Source: Anomaloglossus baeobatrachus (taxonomy: Eukaryota; Chordata; Amphibia; Anura; Aromobatidae). From it: DNA of 64,000 bases. Of the stretch, positions 10,701 through 22,984 are shown piece by piece (position 1 is the first letter of the stretch; each line of letters begins with the position of its first letter). The DNA lies in the NCBI RefSeq assembly GCF_048569485.1, contig NC_134353.1:75610143-75674142 (forward strand). The letters are read 5' to 3'. A program made the position numbers and the translations under genes. The notes beneath the pieces were generated by a model, which was given only the letters and a program-made list of their open reading frames with translations, did not search any database and was not told the DNA's origin.

Positions 10701-13700
10701 CCGGGTGATCAGCTGATCGCTCCCGGCCGCCGGGTGATCAGCTGATCGCTCCCGGCCGCCGGGTGATCAGCTGATCGCTCCCGGCCGCCGGGTGATCAGC
10801 TGATCGCTCCCTGCAGCCGGCCGCCGGGTGATCAGCTGATCGCTCCCTGCAGCCGGCCGCCGGGTGATCAGCTGATCGCTCCCTGCAGCCGGCCGCCGGG
10901 TGATCAGCTGATCGCTCCCTGCAGCCGGCCGCCGGGTGATCAGCTGATCGCTCCCTGCAGCCGGCTGCCGGGTGATCAGCTGATCGCTCCCGGCCGCCGG
11001 GTGATCAGCTGATCGCTCCCGGCCGCCGGGTGATCAGCTGAGCGCTGTGACTTGCCGGCGGCCGGGCATGCTGGTGGCCGGTCATTCAGCTGAGCGCTGT
11101 CGCTTGCCGACGGCCGGGCGCTCAGCTGAACGTTCGGCCACCGCGAGCCAAAATAAAGTTTGATTTAAAAAAAAAAAAAAAAAAGAGCATGCGCAGTGAA
11201 ATCCAGAGGATTCCGCTGCTCAAAATAACGTTACATGCTGCGTTCCTCCCGCTGGGCGGAAGCAACGGAGCGTCGCCCAGCGGAAGCAACGCAGCTCCTT
11301 TTGGTACAATCCGTCAACCATACAAGTCTATGGGAAACAGCGGAATCCGTTAACGGATTCCGCTGTTTCCCAAAAGGGCGGATTGTAACGGAAGGAAAAT
11401 AACGCAAGTGTGAAAGTACCCTAAGGCGTTAAACTATTTAAATCAGAGCTTGACTCTGGTGCTAACTGTATAACACAGCCGTCACCTGCGCTGCAGGGAG
11501 CTAGCCCAGGAGCTCCATACTGGCAGTGTGCACATTCGCCATACAAGTCTCAAAGAGATACCTGGGCAGAGAGCCTTCCTCCCCTGGGTGATGTGCACCC
11601 CGATCACCGACCTTGGTGTGCAGGGTGCTGTTGGCAGTCAATAAATCCAGTGTCAGGGCCTAGCACTGCCACCTCTGTGCTGTGGCGGGAGGAGGCTCCT
11701 GATTCCTAGAATTGTCTGCGCGGCTGTTGTGAAGCGATTTGGTGCGACTATCGGCAAAGTCTAGATTCCATCAGTGTCCGCAGCCTCCACCTTACATGAC
11801 CTCTGGTGTGATGGGGGAGGGTGGTATAAGCTACGCAGCCGCGTCCGTCCGTCATGGGGCCCCTGGTCCGATGTTGTAATAGTCTGTGCTTGCCCAGGGT
11901 TGCCTCACCCATCAGTTCTGGCTGTTTCCTCACTCTGAACTCCATTGTGTAATACCCCGTTGATCAATTCCCCATGATTGCAGCAGTCCTTGCTTTATGG
12001 CCGGGGCCTCAGTCATCCCTCTATGCTATCGGCCTATGTTCCCATGATGAGTTTTTAAAGTTTGAACCTGTTATGTAACTTAGTATGCTTGTGGGGAGTT
12101 TTTTATTACATTTTTTGGTGCATTTTTTTTTTTTTTTTTTTTGTTTTACACCTAAGTATTTGTGGGTGGCCAATCTGCTCTTCACAGAAGCATGGAGGGC
12201 CAGCGGACACAGCAGGGCAGGCCGGTGATGGAGAACCGCTGCAGTCAGTCATCGGAGGGAATTACTTGTGATCTACCTGTTATCGATATAAAGCAATAGG
12301 AAAATGTGCCCAGAATTTACCATGCACCTCTATGCTTCACCATATTCAGGAGCTCTGCGGTCCTACTGAAAGGCTCGCACTCCAGCCTGATACATTTTGT
12401 CTGCACTGATACATTGTAGCAAACTAACAGTACAAAACAGCAGTATGTGCGGCTCAGAGATCGCCCAGGCAGTACATACTGGTAGCCATATTGTGAGCTT
12501 CTTCATACATCTCCAGGAGGATCGCAGTGTAGACACAGCCTGAAAACGCCAAAAAGTGCTGTTCTAATGCTGCAAAATAACCTCATGGTAAATGGACATT
12601 AACACTATAATGATGGGGTCGGAAAATAACTGATATTCTCCTTTTTTGTTTTGTACATTAGGACGTGTCCACAGCTGATGTGCACCGCGGCTCAGCAGCC
12701 AAATAACCCAACACAGGAGGGCGAGAAGAGTAAAAATCAAGCCGAGGACAGCACAGAGCAGCTGACCGCGGAGAAGGCAAGGCTGGAAGATCAAGTGAAG
12801 GAGGTAACGGTGAGTAAGGACAGCTGGGTCACTGCTGGCGCGTGGCGACTGAGATGATCAGAACATGTCCAGGATCGGGTTCCAGCAGCCTTGTCAGTAG
12901 TTACTAGAATCATGTGAAATTCCAACTATCTGCACGATTCACCACCACCTCTTCCGATTTAAAGGGAACCTGTCACCAGGTTTTACCATTATGAGCTGCG
13001 GCCACTACCAGTGATGCATTATATACAGCATTCCAGAATACTGTATATAAGAGCCCAGGCCACTCTGTATAACGTAAAAACACTTTTATAATACCTGGGT
13101 GACGCTACTCTCCGATTTGGCGCCTCCTCTCTGCTGTGATCTCCATCCTCCTCCTTCTGAGGCCTGTGTGCATGACGCGTCCTATGTCTTCCACACAGGA
13201 CGGCACTGAGGTCCTGCGCAGGCGCACTTTGATCTGCCCTGCTCAGGGAAGATCAAAGTCTTGTAGTGCGCCTGCGTGGGTGGTCTTTAATCTTTCCTCC
13301 CACCTGCACATTACAGTACTTTTGATCTGCCCTTAGCAGAGCAGATCAAAATGCGACTGCAATGCTGGTGGCCTGGGCTGGGTAGAAAGAGGACAACGAT
13401 TGCAGCAGAGAGGAGGCGCCGGACCGGAGGGCAGTGACACCCATCAGACCGGCCCACTCCCTAGGGGAGTATTATAAAGGTGTTTTGTTTTATGTTCTTC
13501 AGCCTGGCCTGGGCTCTTCTATACAGCATTCCAGAATACTGTATATAAGAGCTCACTGGTGGTGGCTGCAGCTTATAGGCCCCAAATCTGTTGACTGATT
13601 CCCTTTTTAAAGACCTAGCACAATTTTCTGGGCACAGCCTACAGATCAGAGGAGGATCTGGGGATCCCTGCTGGTAAGAGGAAGGTCAGAGAGCTCTGGA

Positions 13701-16700
13701 CCAGCAGCAGTGGTCCTTCTTGATCATCACGATCAGTAACCTATGCGTTTTTTGGCTGTTTTGAAACTACAACTCCCAGCATGCTCCAACAATTACTCCT
13801 GTAAGTCTGGGGAAAAAAAAAAATCTGTCTCTAGCGCCACTTATGGCTGGATGCTGTGGTGTCAGAGACATGACTTGAGGGTATTTTCTTTGTCGCTCTA
13901 TTGGGAGACCCAGACAATTGGGTGTATAGGCTATGCCTCCGGAGGCCGCACAAAGTATTACACTCAAAAGTGTTAAGCCCCTCCCCTTCTGCCTATACAC
14001 CCCCCGTGCTCCCACGGGCTCCTCAGTTTTTTGCTTTGTGCGAAGGAGGTCAGACACGCACAGCACAGCTCCACAGATTAGTCAGCAGCAGCTGCTGACT
14101 ATGTCGGTTGGAAGAAAAGTGGGCCCATATAGGGCCCCCAGCATGCTCCCTTCTCACCCCACTCTTGTCGGGTGTTGTTAAGGTTGAGGTATCCATTGCG
14201 GGTACGGAGGCTGGAGTCCACATGCTGCTTTCCTTCCCCATCCCCCTCAGGGCTCTGGGTGAAGTGGGATCCTATCGGTCTCCAGGCACTGAGACCGTGC
14301 TTCATCCACAACTCCTATGGAGCCTGCTGGAAGGAGCCGGGTACCGTTCAGGGACATGGCCCTGCTACGTGAAGGTACTCTGTATCCCTGTGGGGACCGC
14401 GCACGGCAACACCTCAGCTTTGCTGGGTGTGCTAGTGCACCGGGGGACCGGTTTAAACTGTGCCATTACACACTCAGCGTCGCTGAGTGTGTTTTATATG
14501 TAGGGACTACCGCGCTAACCGCCGCTGCCATGGGAAACTGCGGCGCGGCTGGGACTTGTAGTTCGCCGGGGACTTCGGCGTTAGCCGCGCTTTTACGGCG
14601 GCCACGCTTATACTTGAGTCCCCGGCTTGGCTTGCGGCCTAGTTTCCCTTTCTCCCGCCCTCAGCCCTGACAGGCAGGGGAAGGGCGGGACGCTGCACGG
14701 AAGAGCAGCACTGAGGGCTGGAGTATGATTTCCATACTCCACTCCCCTCACTGTGCACAGTGTGAGCACCTCGGCTACGCCCACGGCTCCCTCCTCTCGT
14801 CAGGACGCCGCAGCCATTTCCTGTCAGCTCCTACGACGCTGCAGAGAGGGACAAACCCTGAGAGACCCAGACACGGTCTCTGGTGGCCTCATAACCGCTT
14901 TAGGCGGATGGTAAGCAGCACCTGTGGTGCTAGCCTCATGGTGCTGTAGTGTACTGATACATTATTTGTTTTTAGTATATATTTTACACTGTATGAGCAC
15001 AGTTCATTCTGGCTATATACCCTAGTGTGTTACTCAGGGAAAACAATAGCATGGCGCCCACAAAAGGCAGGGGTGCCAAAAACACAGGCTTATTATGCTG
15101 CCTGCGTCGCTTGTACGACCCAGCTGCCGGCAAGTTCCATTGACCCTCATTGTGTGCAATGTTCGGCCCCTGTGACACTTTTTCAGCCAGGGCCTCTGCT
15201 AAGAGGGGCCCAGGGGGAGCCACCTGTTGACACTGTCCTAGTGACGGGGACGGAGTTTGCAAAACTCTCTGAGACTATGGCTAAGATACTAGAAGCCTTG
15301 CAGTCCAGGCCGGTATCTCAGCAAAGGGACTCTGTTGAATCATTGTTCCCTGGCCCCCCTCAGTTGGACCACCAAGGGGTATCTCATACATCCCAGGCTG
15401 AGGGTTCTGACTTAGACCCCAGCCCCAGACCGACTAAGCGGGCTCGCTTAGAATTTCCCTCGACATCATATTGTTCAGGGTCTCAGCGAGGGGAATCTCT
15501 GGTTGATACTGTGGAGACAGCTGATCAGGATTCTGATCCTGAGGGCGCTCTCAATCTTAATACTCCAGACGGGGACGCCATAGTGAACGATCTTATTGCG
15601 TCCATCGATCAAATGCTGGATATTTCTCCCTCAGCTCCTCCGGCGGAGGAGTCAGCTTCTCTTACACCGAGTATGTTTCTAGACCACTCTGATTTCAGAG
15701 AGGCAGTCTAGAATCATCATGCTTGTCCAGATAAGCGTTTTTTCTAAGCGCCTTAAGGATACACGTTATCCTTTTCCCCCTGACGTGGTTAAAGGTTGGA
15801 CTCGGTGTCCCAAAGTGGATCCTCCAATCTCCAGACTGGCGGCTAGATCCATACTTGCAGTGGACGAGGGGGCCTCGTTCAAGGATGCCACTGACAGGCA
15901 GATGGAGCTCTGGTTGAAATCCATCCATGAAGCTATCGGAGCTTCTTTTGCCCCAGCATTCGCAGCTGTATGGGCGCTACAAGCTATCTCAGCAGGTCAA
16001 GCAAAAATTGAAGCAGCCACATGCACGGCCGCGCCACAAGTGGCATCCATTACCACCCAGACCTCGGCAATTGCGTCTTACGCTATTATTGCTGTCCTGG
16101 ACTCTGCGAGCCGTACGGCGGTCGCGGCCGCCATTTCGGTGGTACTCCGCAGGGCCTTGTGGCTACGGGAATGGAAGGCAGATTCTGCTTCCAAAAAGCG
16201 CTTAACCAGTTTGCCAATTTCTGGCGACAGGCTGTTTGGCGAGCGTCTGGATGAAATCATCAAACAATCCAAGGGAAAGGATACATCCTTACCCCAGTCC
16301 AAACAGGACATACCCCAACGGAGGAGAGGGCAGTCGAGGTCTCGGTCCTTTCAGGGCGTGGGCAGGTCCCAATTCTCCTCGTCCAAAAGGTCTCAGAAAG
16401 AACAAAGGAACTCTGATGCATGGCGGTCTAAGTCACGTCCTTAATAGGCCACCGGAGGCGCCGCTAACAAAGCGGCTTCCTCATGACTTTCGACCTCCTC
16501 TAGTAGCATCCTCGGTCGGTGGCAGGCTTTCCCGCTTTTGCGACACCTGGCTGCCACAAATAAAAGACCGCTGGGTGAGAGACATTCTGTCTCACGGTTA
16601 CAAGATAGAGTTCACCTCTCGTCCCCCGACTCGATTCTTCAGGTCATCCCCGCCTCACTAGCGAGCCGAGGCTCTTCTGCAGGCGCTGCGCACTCTGAAG

Positions 16701-19700
16701 GCAGAAGGAGTGGTGATCCCGGTTCCTCTTCAGCACCTGAGCCACGGTTTTTACTCCAACTTGTTTGTGGTCCCAAAAGAGGACGGGTCTTTCCGCCCGG
16801 TCCTGGACCTGAAACTGCTCAACAAACATGTAAAAACCAGACGGTTCAGGATGGAATCCCCCCGCTCCGTCATCACCTCAATGTCCCAAAGAGATTTCCT
16901 TGCATCGATCGATATCAAAGATGCTTATCTCCACGTACCGATTGCTCCAGAGGTTATGGCTACTGTAGTAGCGGTCCTCCACTCTCAGGATCACTCGGTG
17001 ATTCCGTACTTGGATACTGATCAAGGCACCCTCTCAAGAGGCATGCCAACACAGCCTCGACGCTACCCTGGAGTCTCTCCAGGGTGTCGGGTGGATCATC
17101 AATTTTAAAAAGTCAAATCTGGCACCGGCCCAATCGCTGACATATCTTGGCATGGAGTTTCATACCCTCTCAGCGATAGTGAAGCTTCCGCTGATCAAGC
17201 AGTAGTCACTACAGAAAGGGGTACAATCTCTCCTTCAAGGCCAGTCACACCCCTTGAGGCGCCTCATGCACTTCCTGGGGAAGATGGTGGCAGCAATGGA
17301 GGCAGTCCCTTTCGCGCAGTTTCACCTGCGTCCCCTTCAATGGGACATCCTACGCAAATGGGACAGGAAGCCGACGTCCCTCGACAGGACCGTCTCCCTC
17401 TCTCAGGCGACCAAAGCTTCCCTTCGGTGGTGGCTTCTTCCCGCTTCATTATCGAAGGGGATATCCTTCCTACCCCCATCCTGGGAAGTGGTCACGACAG
17501 ACGCGAGTCTGTCAGGGTGGGGAGCGGTTTTTCTCCACCACAGGGCTCAGGGTACGTGGACCCAGCAAGAGTCCTCGCTTCAGATCAACGTTCTGGACAT
17601 ACGGGCAGTGTATCTTGCCCAGAAAGCGTTCCAGCAGTGGCTGGAGGGCAAGCAGATCCGAATTCAGTCGGACAATTCCACAGCGGTGGCATACTTCAAC
17701 CACCAAGGCGACACACGCAGCCGGCAAGCCTTCCAGGAAGTCCGGCGGATTTTGATGTGGGTGGAAGCCACGACATCCACCATATCCGCAGTTCACATCC
17801 CAGGCGTGGAAAACTGGGAAGCAGATTATTTCAGTTGCCAGGGCATGGACGCAGGGGAATGGTCCCTTCACCCGGACGTGTTTCAGGAGATCTGTTGCTG
17901 CTGGGGGGTGCCGGACGTCGACCTCATGGCGTCCCGGCACAACAACAAGGTACCAATGTTCATGGCACGGTCTCAAGATCCCAGAGCTCTGGCGGCAGAC
18001 GCCTTAGTTCAGGATTGGTCGCAGTTTCAGCTCCCTTATGTGTTTCCTCCGCTGGCACTGTTGCCCAGAGTGTTACGCAAGATCAGGACCGACTGCCGCC
18101 GCGCCATCCTCGTCGCTCCAGACTGGCCAAGGTGGTCGTGGTACCCGGATCTGTGGCATCTCACGGTCGGCCGACCGTGGACACTACCAGACCAAACAGA
18201 CTTGCTATCTCGAGGGCCGTTTTTTTCCATCTGAATCCAGATCCATCCAGAAGCGCCTAGCCAGGCTTCCACAGGTACGCACGTTCCTGCAGGGGGTTTG
18301 TCACATCGTTCCACCTTACAAGCGGCCGTTAGAACCCTGGGATCTAAACGGGATTCTGATGGTTCTTCAGAAACCACCATTCAAGCCAATGAGAGATATT
18401 TCCCTCTCACAACTTTCGCAGAAAGTGGTTTTTTCTAGTAGCAGTCACTTCTCTTCGGCGAGTGTCTGAGCTAGCAGCTTTGTCGTGCAAAGCCCCTTTC
18501 CTGGTGTTTCACCAGGACAAGGTGGTTCTACGTCCGGTTCCGGATTTTCTCCCTAAGGGGGTATCCTCCTTTCATCTCAATCAGGATATCGCCTTACCTT
18601 CTTTTTATCCTCATCCAGTTCACCAATGTGAAAAGGATTTGCACTTGTTAGATTTGGTGAGAGCACTCAGACTCTACTTTTCTCGTACGGCGCCCCTGCG
18701 CCGCTCGGATGCACTCTTTGTCCTTGTCGCTGGCCAGCGTAAAGGGTCACAGGTTTCCAAATCAACCCTGGCTCGGTGGATCAAGGAGCCAATTATCGAA
18801 GCTTACCGTTCGGCTGGGCTTCCGGTTCCATCAGGGCTGAGGGCCCATTCTACCAGAGCCGTGGGCGCGTCCTGGGGCTTTGAGGCACCAGGCTGCGGCT
18901 CAGCAGGTGTGTCAGGCGGGCTACCTGGTCGAGCCTGCACACTTTCACGAAGCACTATCAGGTGCATACCTATGCTTCGGCGGATGCCAGCCTAGGTAGA
19001 CGAGTCCTTCAGGCGGCGGTTGCCCACCTGTAGGAAAGGGCCGTTTTACGGCTCTCTTACAAGGTATTATTTTACCCACCCAGGGACTGCTTTTGGACGT
19101 CCCAATTGTCTGGGTCTCCCAATAGAGCGACAAAGAAGGGAATTTTGTTTACTTACCGTAAATTCCTTTTCTTCTAGCTCTAATTGGGAGACCCAGCACC
19201 CGCCCCTGTTTTTTTTGTGTACACATGTTGTTCATGTTGAATGGTTTCAGTTCTCCGATATTCCTTCGGATTGAAGTTACTTTAAACCAGTTTATAATTC
19301 TTTTTCCTCCTTCTTGCTTTTGCACCAAAACTGAGGAGCCCGTGGGAGCACGGGGGGGTGTATAGGCAGAAGGGGAGGGGCTTAACACTTTTAAGTGTAA
19401 TACTTTGTGCGGCCTCCGGAGGCATAGCCTATACACCCAATTGTCTGGGTCTCCCAATTAGAGCTAGAAGAAAAGGAATTTACGGTAAGTAAACAAAATT
19501 CCCTTCTTTTCTTGCACGAAACAAGGATTATATTTTTTGGATTTAAAGATCTCGGAGATGAGCGTTAGAAGTATCTGACAGTGACTTATCTCTCTCCCTG
19601 CCTCGGTGAATATCAGCGGCAGAGACTGTTTCATCTATAAAGGCCGGACTATGAAAGCCGCTATAAAAAGCTAAGCAGAGCCAACAGGATGCACTAGGAC

Positions 19701-22490
19701 AGAAGTGTTTTTTGTTGTTTTTGGTTTTTTTTTTTTAAGGCCCCCCCCCCCCCCCCAACTTGTGAGCCTATCTTAGTCTTATGCCTCCAGTGTCTGCGAT
19801 CACACAGCTGGAGGACTCATTGCACACTGATGGGCGATCTCCACTTGCATCCAAGGCTAAAGGTTCCCTTTGAGGCCGGCAGCTTGGATGATATGGCCAC
19901 TTTTCTTCTGACCTTTGACCCTGGGGTGAAGTTTTCTAATTAACTGGTTGTATTTGTGTCTCTCCAGGATAAATACAAGCGGTCCTTAGCAGACACCGAG
20001 AACCTGAGGCAAAGGAGTCAAAAGATGATGGAAGATGCGAAATTGTACGGTGAGTAGCTAACGTCACCCGTCACACACCGAGCGGAAGAAACCCCTACAT
20101 TGACCTGTAACAGGATATATGGAGCCGTCCGGAGCCGGGTCTTTTCATTCACTTTGTTGGGATGGGATCCATGGTTGCAAATCCCATCCACCACCCTGAA
20201 AGATGTCAGGATCTTCCCATTATATATTTCCTCTGTATGTTCAGTCCCGGCTTTTGCTATGGCGTCACATGAGCTAATGAGGATTAAATTTGGTATTAGT
20301 TATTCTATTATTTAGCCAGGTTTTACACCCCTTAACGACCTATGATGTACCGGTGCGTCCTAGGATGTGTCCCTACCTTTGATGTGGGCTCAGACGCCGA
20401 GCCCGCATATTTCCCTGCACATTTCTGCTGATCTGATCAGCCGTCATAAGCCTCTTAACAGCGGCGGGCAGGTCAAAGATTCGTCTGCCGCTATTAACAT
20501 CCCACTGTCAATCTGACAGCGGGGTTTAATGCACTCCGGCGAGTAGCGCACCATTCCCATCGACAGCCATTAACATGATTGTGGACGCCGATGAGTGGTC
20601 ATAACAGCTAGGGGTCATTGTCTGTGTCTGTCATGACGTAGTTCCTGTAGACACCAGCAGTGAGTGACATTCATAGGAAACCATCATTTCTGCTGTACAG
20701 AGCGGTGCTGATGCCCTGCTTTGTACAGCACAAGCGATCGGAGCATCACGGCTTCAAATCCCCTAAGGAGACTAGTAAAAACAATAAGTTGGGGGGGGGG
20801 GAGAAAAGTTTTTAAAAAATATGAAAGAGAATACGAAAAAAAGTTAAAATCACCGCCACATTTGCCCCAAAAGTAATAAAAAATACACATTTGGTGTCAC
20901 CACATTCAGAAATGCCCGATCTATCAAAATATAAAATCAATCTGATTAATAAACAGCGTAATGAAAAAAATATTAAAAAATGCCAGTATTACGGTGGGGT
21001 TTTTGAGATTGCCCGCCGTTACATTGCAATAAGAAGCAGTTAAAACATTCCATCTAACCAAAAAATGGTAAAAACTTCACCTTAGGGAGCAAAAAAAATA
21101 AGCTGTGACACAACCCCAGATCCCGAAAAATAAGGATGTTAAGGTTCTCGGAAAATGGAGACAAAAGCGCCATTTATTTTATTTATTTTTTTTAAATGCG
21201 CTTTTTTTTCACTGCTATCAATGGTGAAAATGTAGCCAAAAACACAAAGAATTGACATGCTGCAGATTTTTTCTGCAAGGAAAGGATCCTGACCGTGTGC
21301 ACAGTACTTTAGAATTCTCATAGACTTTGCTGGCATAAGGATATTGTTGCAGATTTGTGAAAACCTGCAGCCAAAAATACAACATGTGCACACAGCCTAA
21401 ATGTGACGTGTACCCTGCAATGGGATCAATAAAAAAAAAAAAAAAATCCCCCAAACTTGAACAGTGTACACCATAAAGGCATTTTAATCGCAGATTAATT
21501 AAAATTAAAAAGAAAAAAAAAGTGTTGGTTCGTGGAACAAAAGGAGGAAAAAATGAGAGCGCCAAAAAAGATCTACATCTTTTGGGTGTAGATGTGAATT
21601 GAATACTCACACGAGCTTTGTCATTTGCTTCAATGTGGTGCTAAAAGGTAAGTTTCCCCCCCACCCCCCACCCCTCCTCCTGCCCGGCAGAGGTACCACC
21701 CCTGACGAGACATTTAGGCTATGTGCACACGCTGCGTTTTTTTTACGCTGCGTTTTTGTGCGTTTTTGGCCACTAAAAGCGCACAAAAACGCACCAAAAA
21801 AATGCTGCAAAAAACGCATGCGTTTTGCCGCGTTTTTGATCTCTGCGTTTTTCCAATGCATTGCATGGGGGGGAAAATGCAGGAAAAACGCATGAAAGAA
21901 TTGACATGTCCATTTTTTTTTCTTAAGTTCAAAAACGCAGCTTAAAAAAAAAGTTGTGAGTGGACAGCAAAAATGTAAACTCATAGACTTTGCTGGGGAA
22001 GCAAAGTCATGCAGTTTTGAGGCCAAAAACGCACCCGAAAAACGCACTGTGTGCACATAGCCTAAGGGCACATCCTGTAGATATGAGAAATGTATGGGAT
22101 CCACTGAGGAGTAATCATACTTTTTATATCCTTATATCTGAAGGAATACAAGGTTTCTGCAAGGACTTACTGGAAGTTGCAGACATCTTGGAGAAAGCGA
22201 CTCAGAGCGTCCCCAAGGATGAAATCAAGGCTGAAAACCCTCATCTGAAGAGCCTCTACGAGGGGCTGGTGATGACTGAAGTCCAGATGCAAAAGGTTTT
22301 CAAGAAGCACGGAGTGGTCAAGCTGAATCCAGTGGGCGACAAGTTTAATCCGTACGAGCACGAAGCCTTATTCCACAGCCCAGTGGAGGGCAAGGAGCCG
22401 GGCACGGTGGCCTTAGTCACGAAAGTAGGGTACAAGCTGCACGAACGTACACTCAGGCCGGCCCTGGTAGGAGTTGTAAAAGGAACATAA
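7675..22490 (+). CDS. GRPEL1: GrpE-like mitochondrial nucleotide exchange factor (GRPEL1), four exons
   Basis: Coding exons at 7675-7748, 12662-12809, 19968-20049 and 22144-22490 give 216 residues; human GRPEL1 has 217. The family acts in the mitochondrial matrix, releasing ADP from mitochondrial HSP70 (HSPA9) in the import motor and in folding. Residues 1 to about 27 are rich in Arg and lack acidic residues, as in a matrix presequence. A charged helical stretch (about 40-115) is the dimer-forming stalk. The C-terminal beta domain holds the GrpE signature: FNPYEHEAL at 169-177 and VGYKLH at 196-201, followed by LRPALVGVV. The start ATG has G at -3 and +4. All introns are GT-AG and join in frame. 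The reading frame is undamaged. The introns carry a minisatellite and a DIRS copy, neither touching the exons. Identification is by recall of the human protein. Confidence 0.97.
8029..9626. repeat. 35-bp minisatellite in GRPEL1 intron 1
   Basis: About 45 copies of a GC-rich 35-bp unit with core GACTGCGGACAGCTGGTGAC followed by GGAGCGCCCGGCGGA. Two variant types are interspersed, one with CGCCCGGCGGA and one with CAGACGGCGGT. Positions 8440-8760 are almost pure tandem copies, so that part is recently homogenised. One partial unit sits near 9350-9375. Because 35 is not a multiple of three, antisense frames cycle with a 35-residue period and stay open; they are not genes. Confidence 0.95.
10376..11421. 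mobile_element. Harbinger-like non-autonomous transposon with internal minisatellite
   Basis: The ends GGCTACTTTCACACTTGCGTT and AACGCAAGTGTGAAAGTACCC are inverted repeats flanked by TAA at 10373-10375 and 11422-11424. Inner arms share the AACGGAT words. Between about 10530 and 11050 lies a tandem array of 29- or 36-bp units centred on the palindrome TGATCAGCTGATCG. No transposase is present. A shorter relative lies at 48213-48737. Superfamily assignment rests on the 3-bp duplication. Confidence 0.75.
12662..12809 (+). CDS. GRPEL1: GRPEL1 exon 2
   Basis: The acceptor TTTGTACATTAG precedes the exon, which finishes the split Arg codon and codes for residues 26-74, ending LEDQVKEVT before the donor GTGAGTAAG. 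An alternative donor six bases earlier (GAG|GTAACG) would remove two residues; the longer form aligns better with the human KETVEKYKR region. Confidence 0.93.
12963..13606. mobile_element. TTAA-flanked inverted-repeat element in GRPEL1 intron 2
   Basis: TTAA at 12959-12962 and 13607-13610 flank a 644-bp element starting AGGGAACCTGTCACCAGG and ending in the imperfect inverse GTTGACTGATTCCCTTT. The subterminal segment around AGCTGCGGCCACTACCAGTG has an inverted partner before the right end. TTAA targets are typical of piggyBac and Kolobok transposons; no transposase is encoded, so the family cannot be fixed. Confidence 0.65.
13886..19508 (+). mobile_element. DIRS-type tyrosine-recombinase retrotransposon, broken copy
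   Basis: This DIRS element lies in sense orientation in GRPEL1 intron 2. It has inverted terminal repeats (13886-14030 and 19327-19466, with a right outer extension to 19508) and, just inside the right repeat, an internal complementary region at 19101-19196 that pairs with both outer ends. That three-part layout is diagnostic for DIRS. Parts in order: gag-like region about 15050-16444, reverse transcriptase and RNase H region about 16480-18235, tyrosine recombinase region about 18240-19035. The coding part is broken in roughly half a dozen places or more, so it is a fossil. The terminal repeats still agree at nearly every base, which suggests a fairly recent insertion, although DIRS replication may itself keep the ends alike. 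No target duplication is seen, as usual for the group. Confidence 0.9.
19101..19196 (+). repeat. DIRS internal complementary region, first copy
   Basis: The left half is the inverse of the extreme left end (13886-13920) and the right half the inverse of the extreme right end (about 19450-19508). In DIRS elements this segment is thought to template the joining of the ends into a circular intermediate. Confidence 0.85.
19968..20049 (+). CDS. GRPEL1: GRPEL1 exon 3
   Basis: The acceptor TGTCTCTCCAG leads into DKYKRSLADTENLRQRSQK, the most conserved helix of the protein. The donor is TACG|GTGAGTAG. The exon is 82 nt, coding for residues 75-101 plus one base. Confidence 0.95.
20320..21140. repeat. 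Dispersed amphibian-type repeat, decayed
   Basis: The region starts with CACCCCTTAACGACC, passes through a section on two-letter pyrimidine/purine stretches and TGCTGTACAG, and ends in A-rich cassettes. Similar pieces occur at 56390-56848, 57510-57722, 58303-58420 and 59226-60370. No protein coding was seen. Class unknown to me. Confidence 0.5.
21717..22062. mobile_element. MITE with GTGCACAC inverted ends in GRPEL1 intron 3
   Basis: The left end GGCTATGTGCACACGCTGCG is mirrored by CGCACTGTGTGCACATAGCC, with TTA before and TAA after. The interior is made of short words around TGCGTTTTT and AAAAACGCA, so nearly the whole 346 bp can fold. A fragment of the same kind, with one end only, occurs at about 21200-21400. 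It ends only 80 bases before the exon 4 acceptor. Confidence 0.7.
22144..22490 (+). CDS. GRPEL1: GRPEL1 exon 4 (terminal)
   Basis: The acceptor is TTATATCTGAAG. The exon codes for residues 102-216 (GIQGFCKDLLEVADILEKAT onward) to TAA at 22488-22490. It contains the end of the dimer helix and the whole beta domain. Confidence 0.97.
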
Positions 22491-22885
22491 GTATTAATAC
22501 CCATGCGGTACCGTCGCTGAGCAGAGGAGTATTTTATTAGTTCATTCCACCAATCACATTGTTAGGAATAATAATAATGACCCTTCAAATTAGGCAGAAA
22601 ATAGATAACGTCCCAGGAGAAAAGAGGAAGATTATCACATATGAGATGACAGAACTGGACTCTGCCAGCGGCGGCTTTTACTGAGACTTTCATTCCAATG
22701 TTGTGCTCCTATCGGACAGCGGATGATGCTGACGACTGCAGCTGCCATCTACCGAATGTTGCATATAATTATTAGGATGATGTCTGTTCTTTACGCTGCA
22801 GTTACCGCCTGTCGGTTCTTTTGCAGCGCATGTTTCTGGGATATATTACCCTAAATAAATATTTTTCACAATTTTCTTTTTCTTA
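22491..22885 (+). terminator. GRPEL1: GRPEL1 3' UTR and polyadenylation signal
   Basis: The canonical AATAAA at 22854-22859 lies about 365 bases after the stop and is followed by T-rich sequence, as expected for a cleavage region. The intervening DNA is not repetitive. Confidence 0.7.
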
Positions 22886-22984
22886 GTGCTATACTTGAGA
22901 CGCTTTCTCTGCCGTTATCTCCTCCAGTCCAATATCTACCTCATTAAGGTAGAACTTTTTTGTACTGAGAGATTTCCTAAATTC

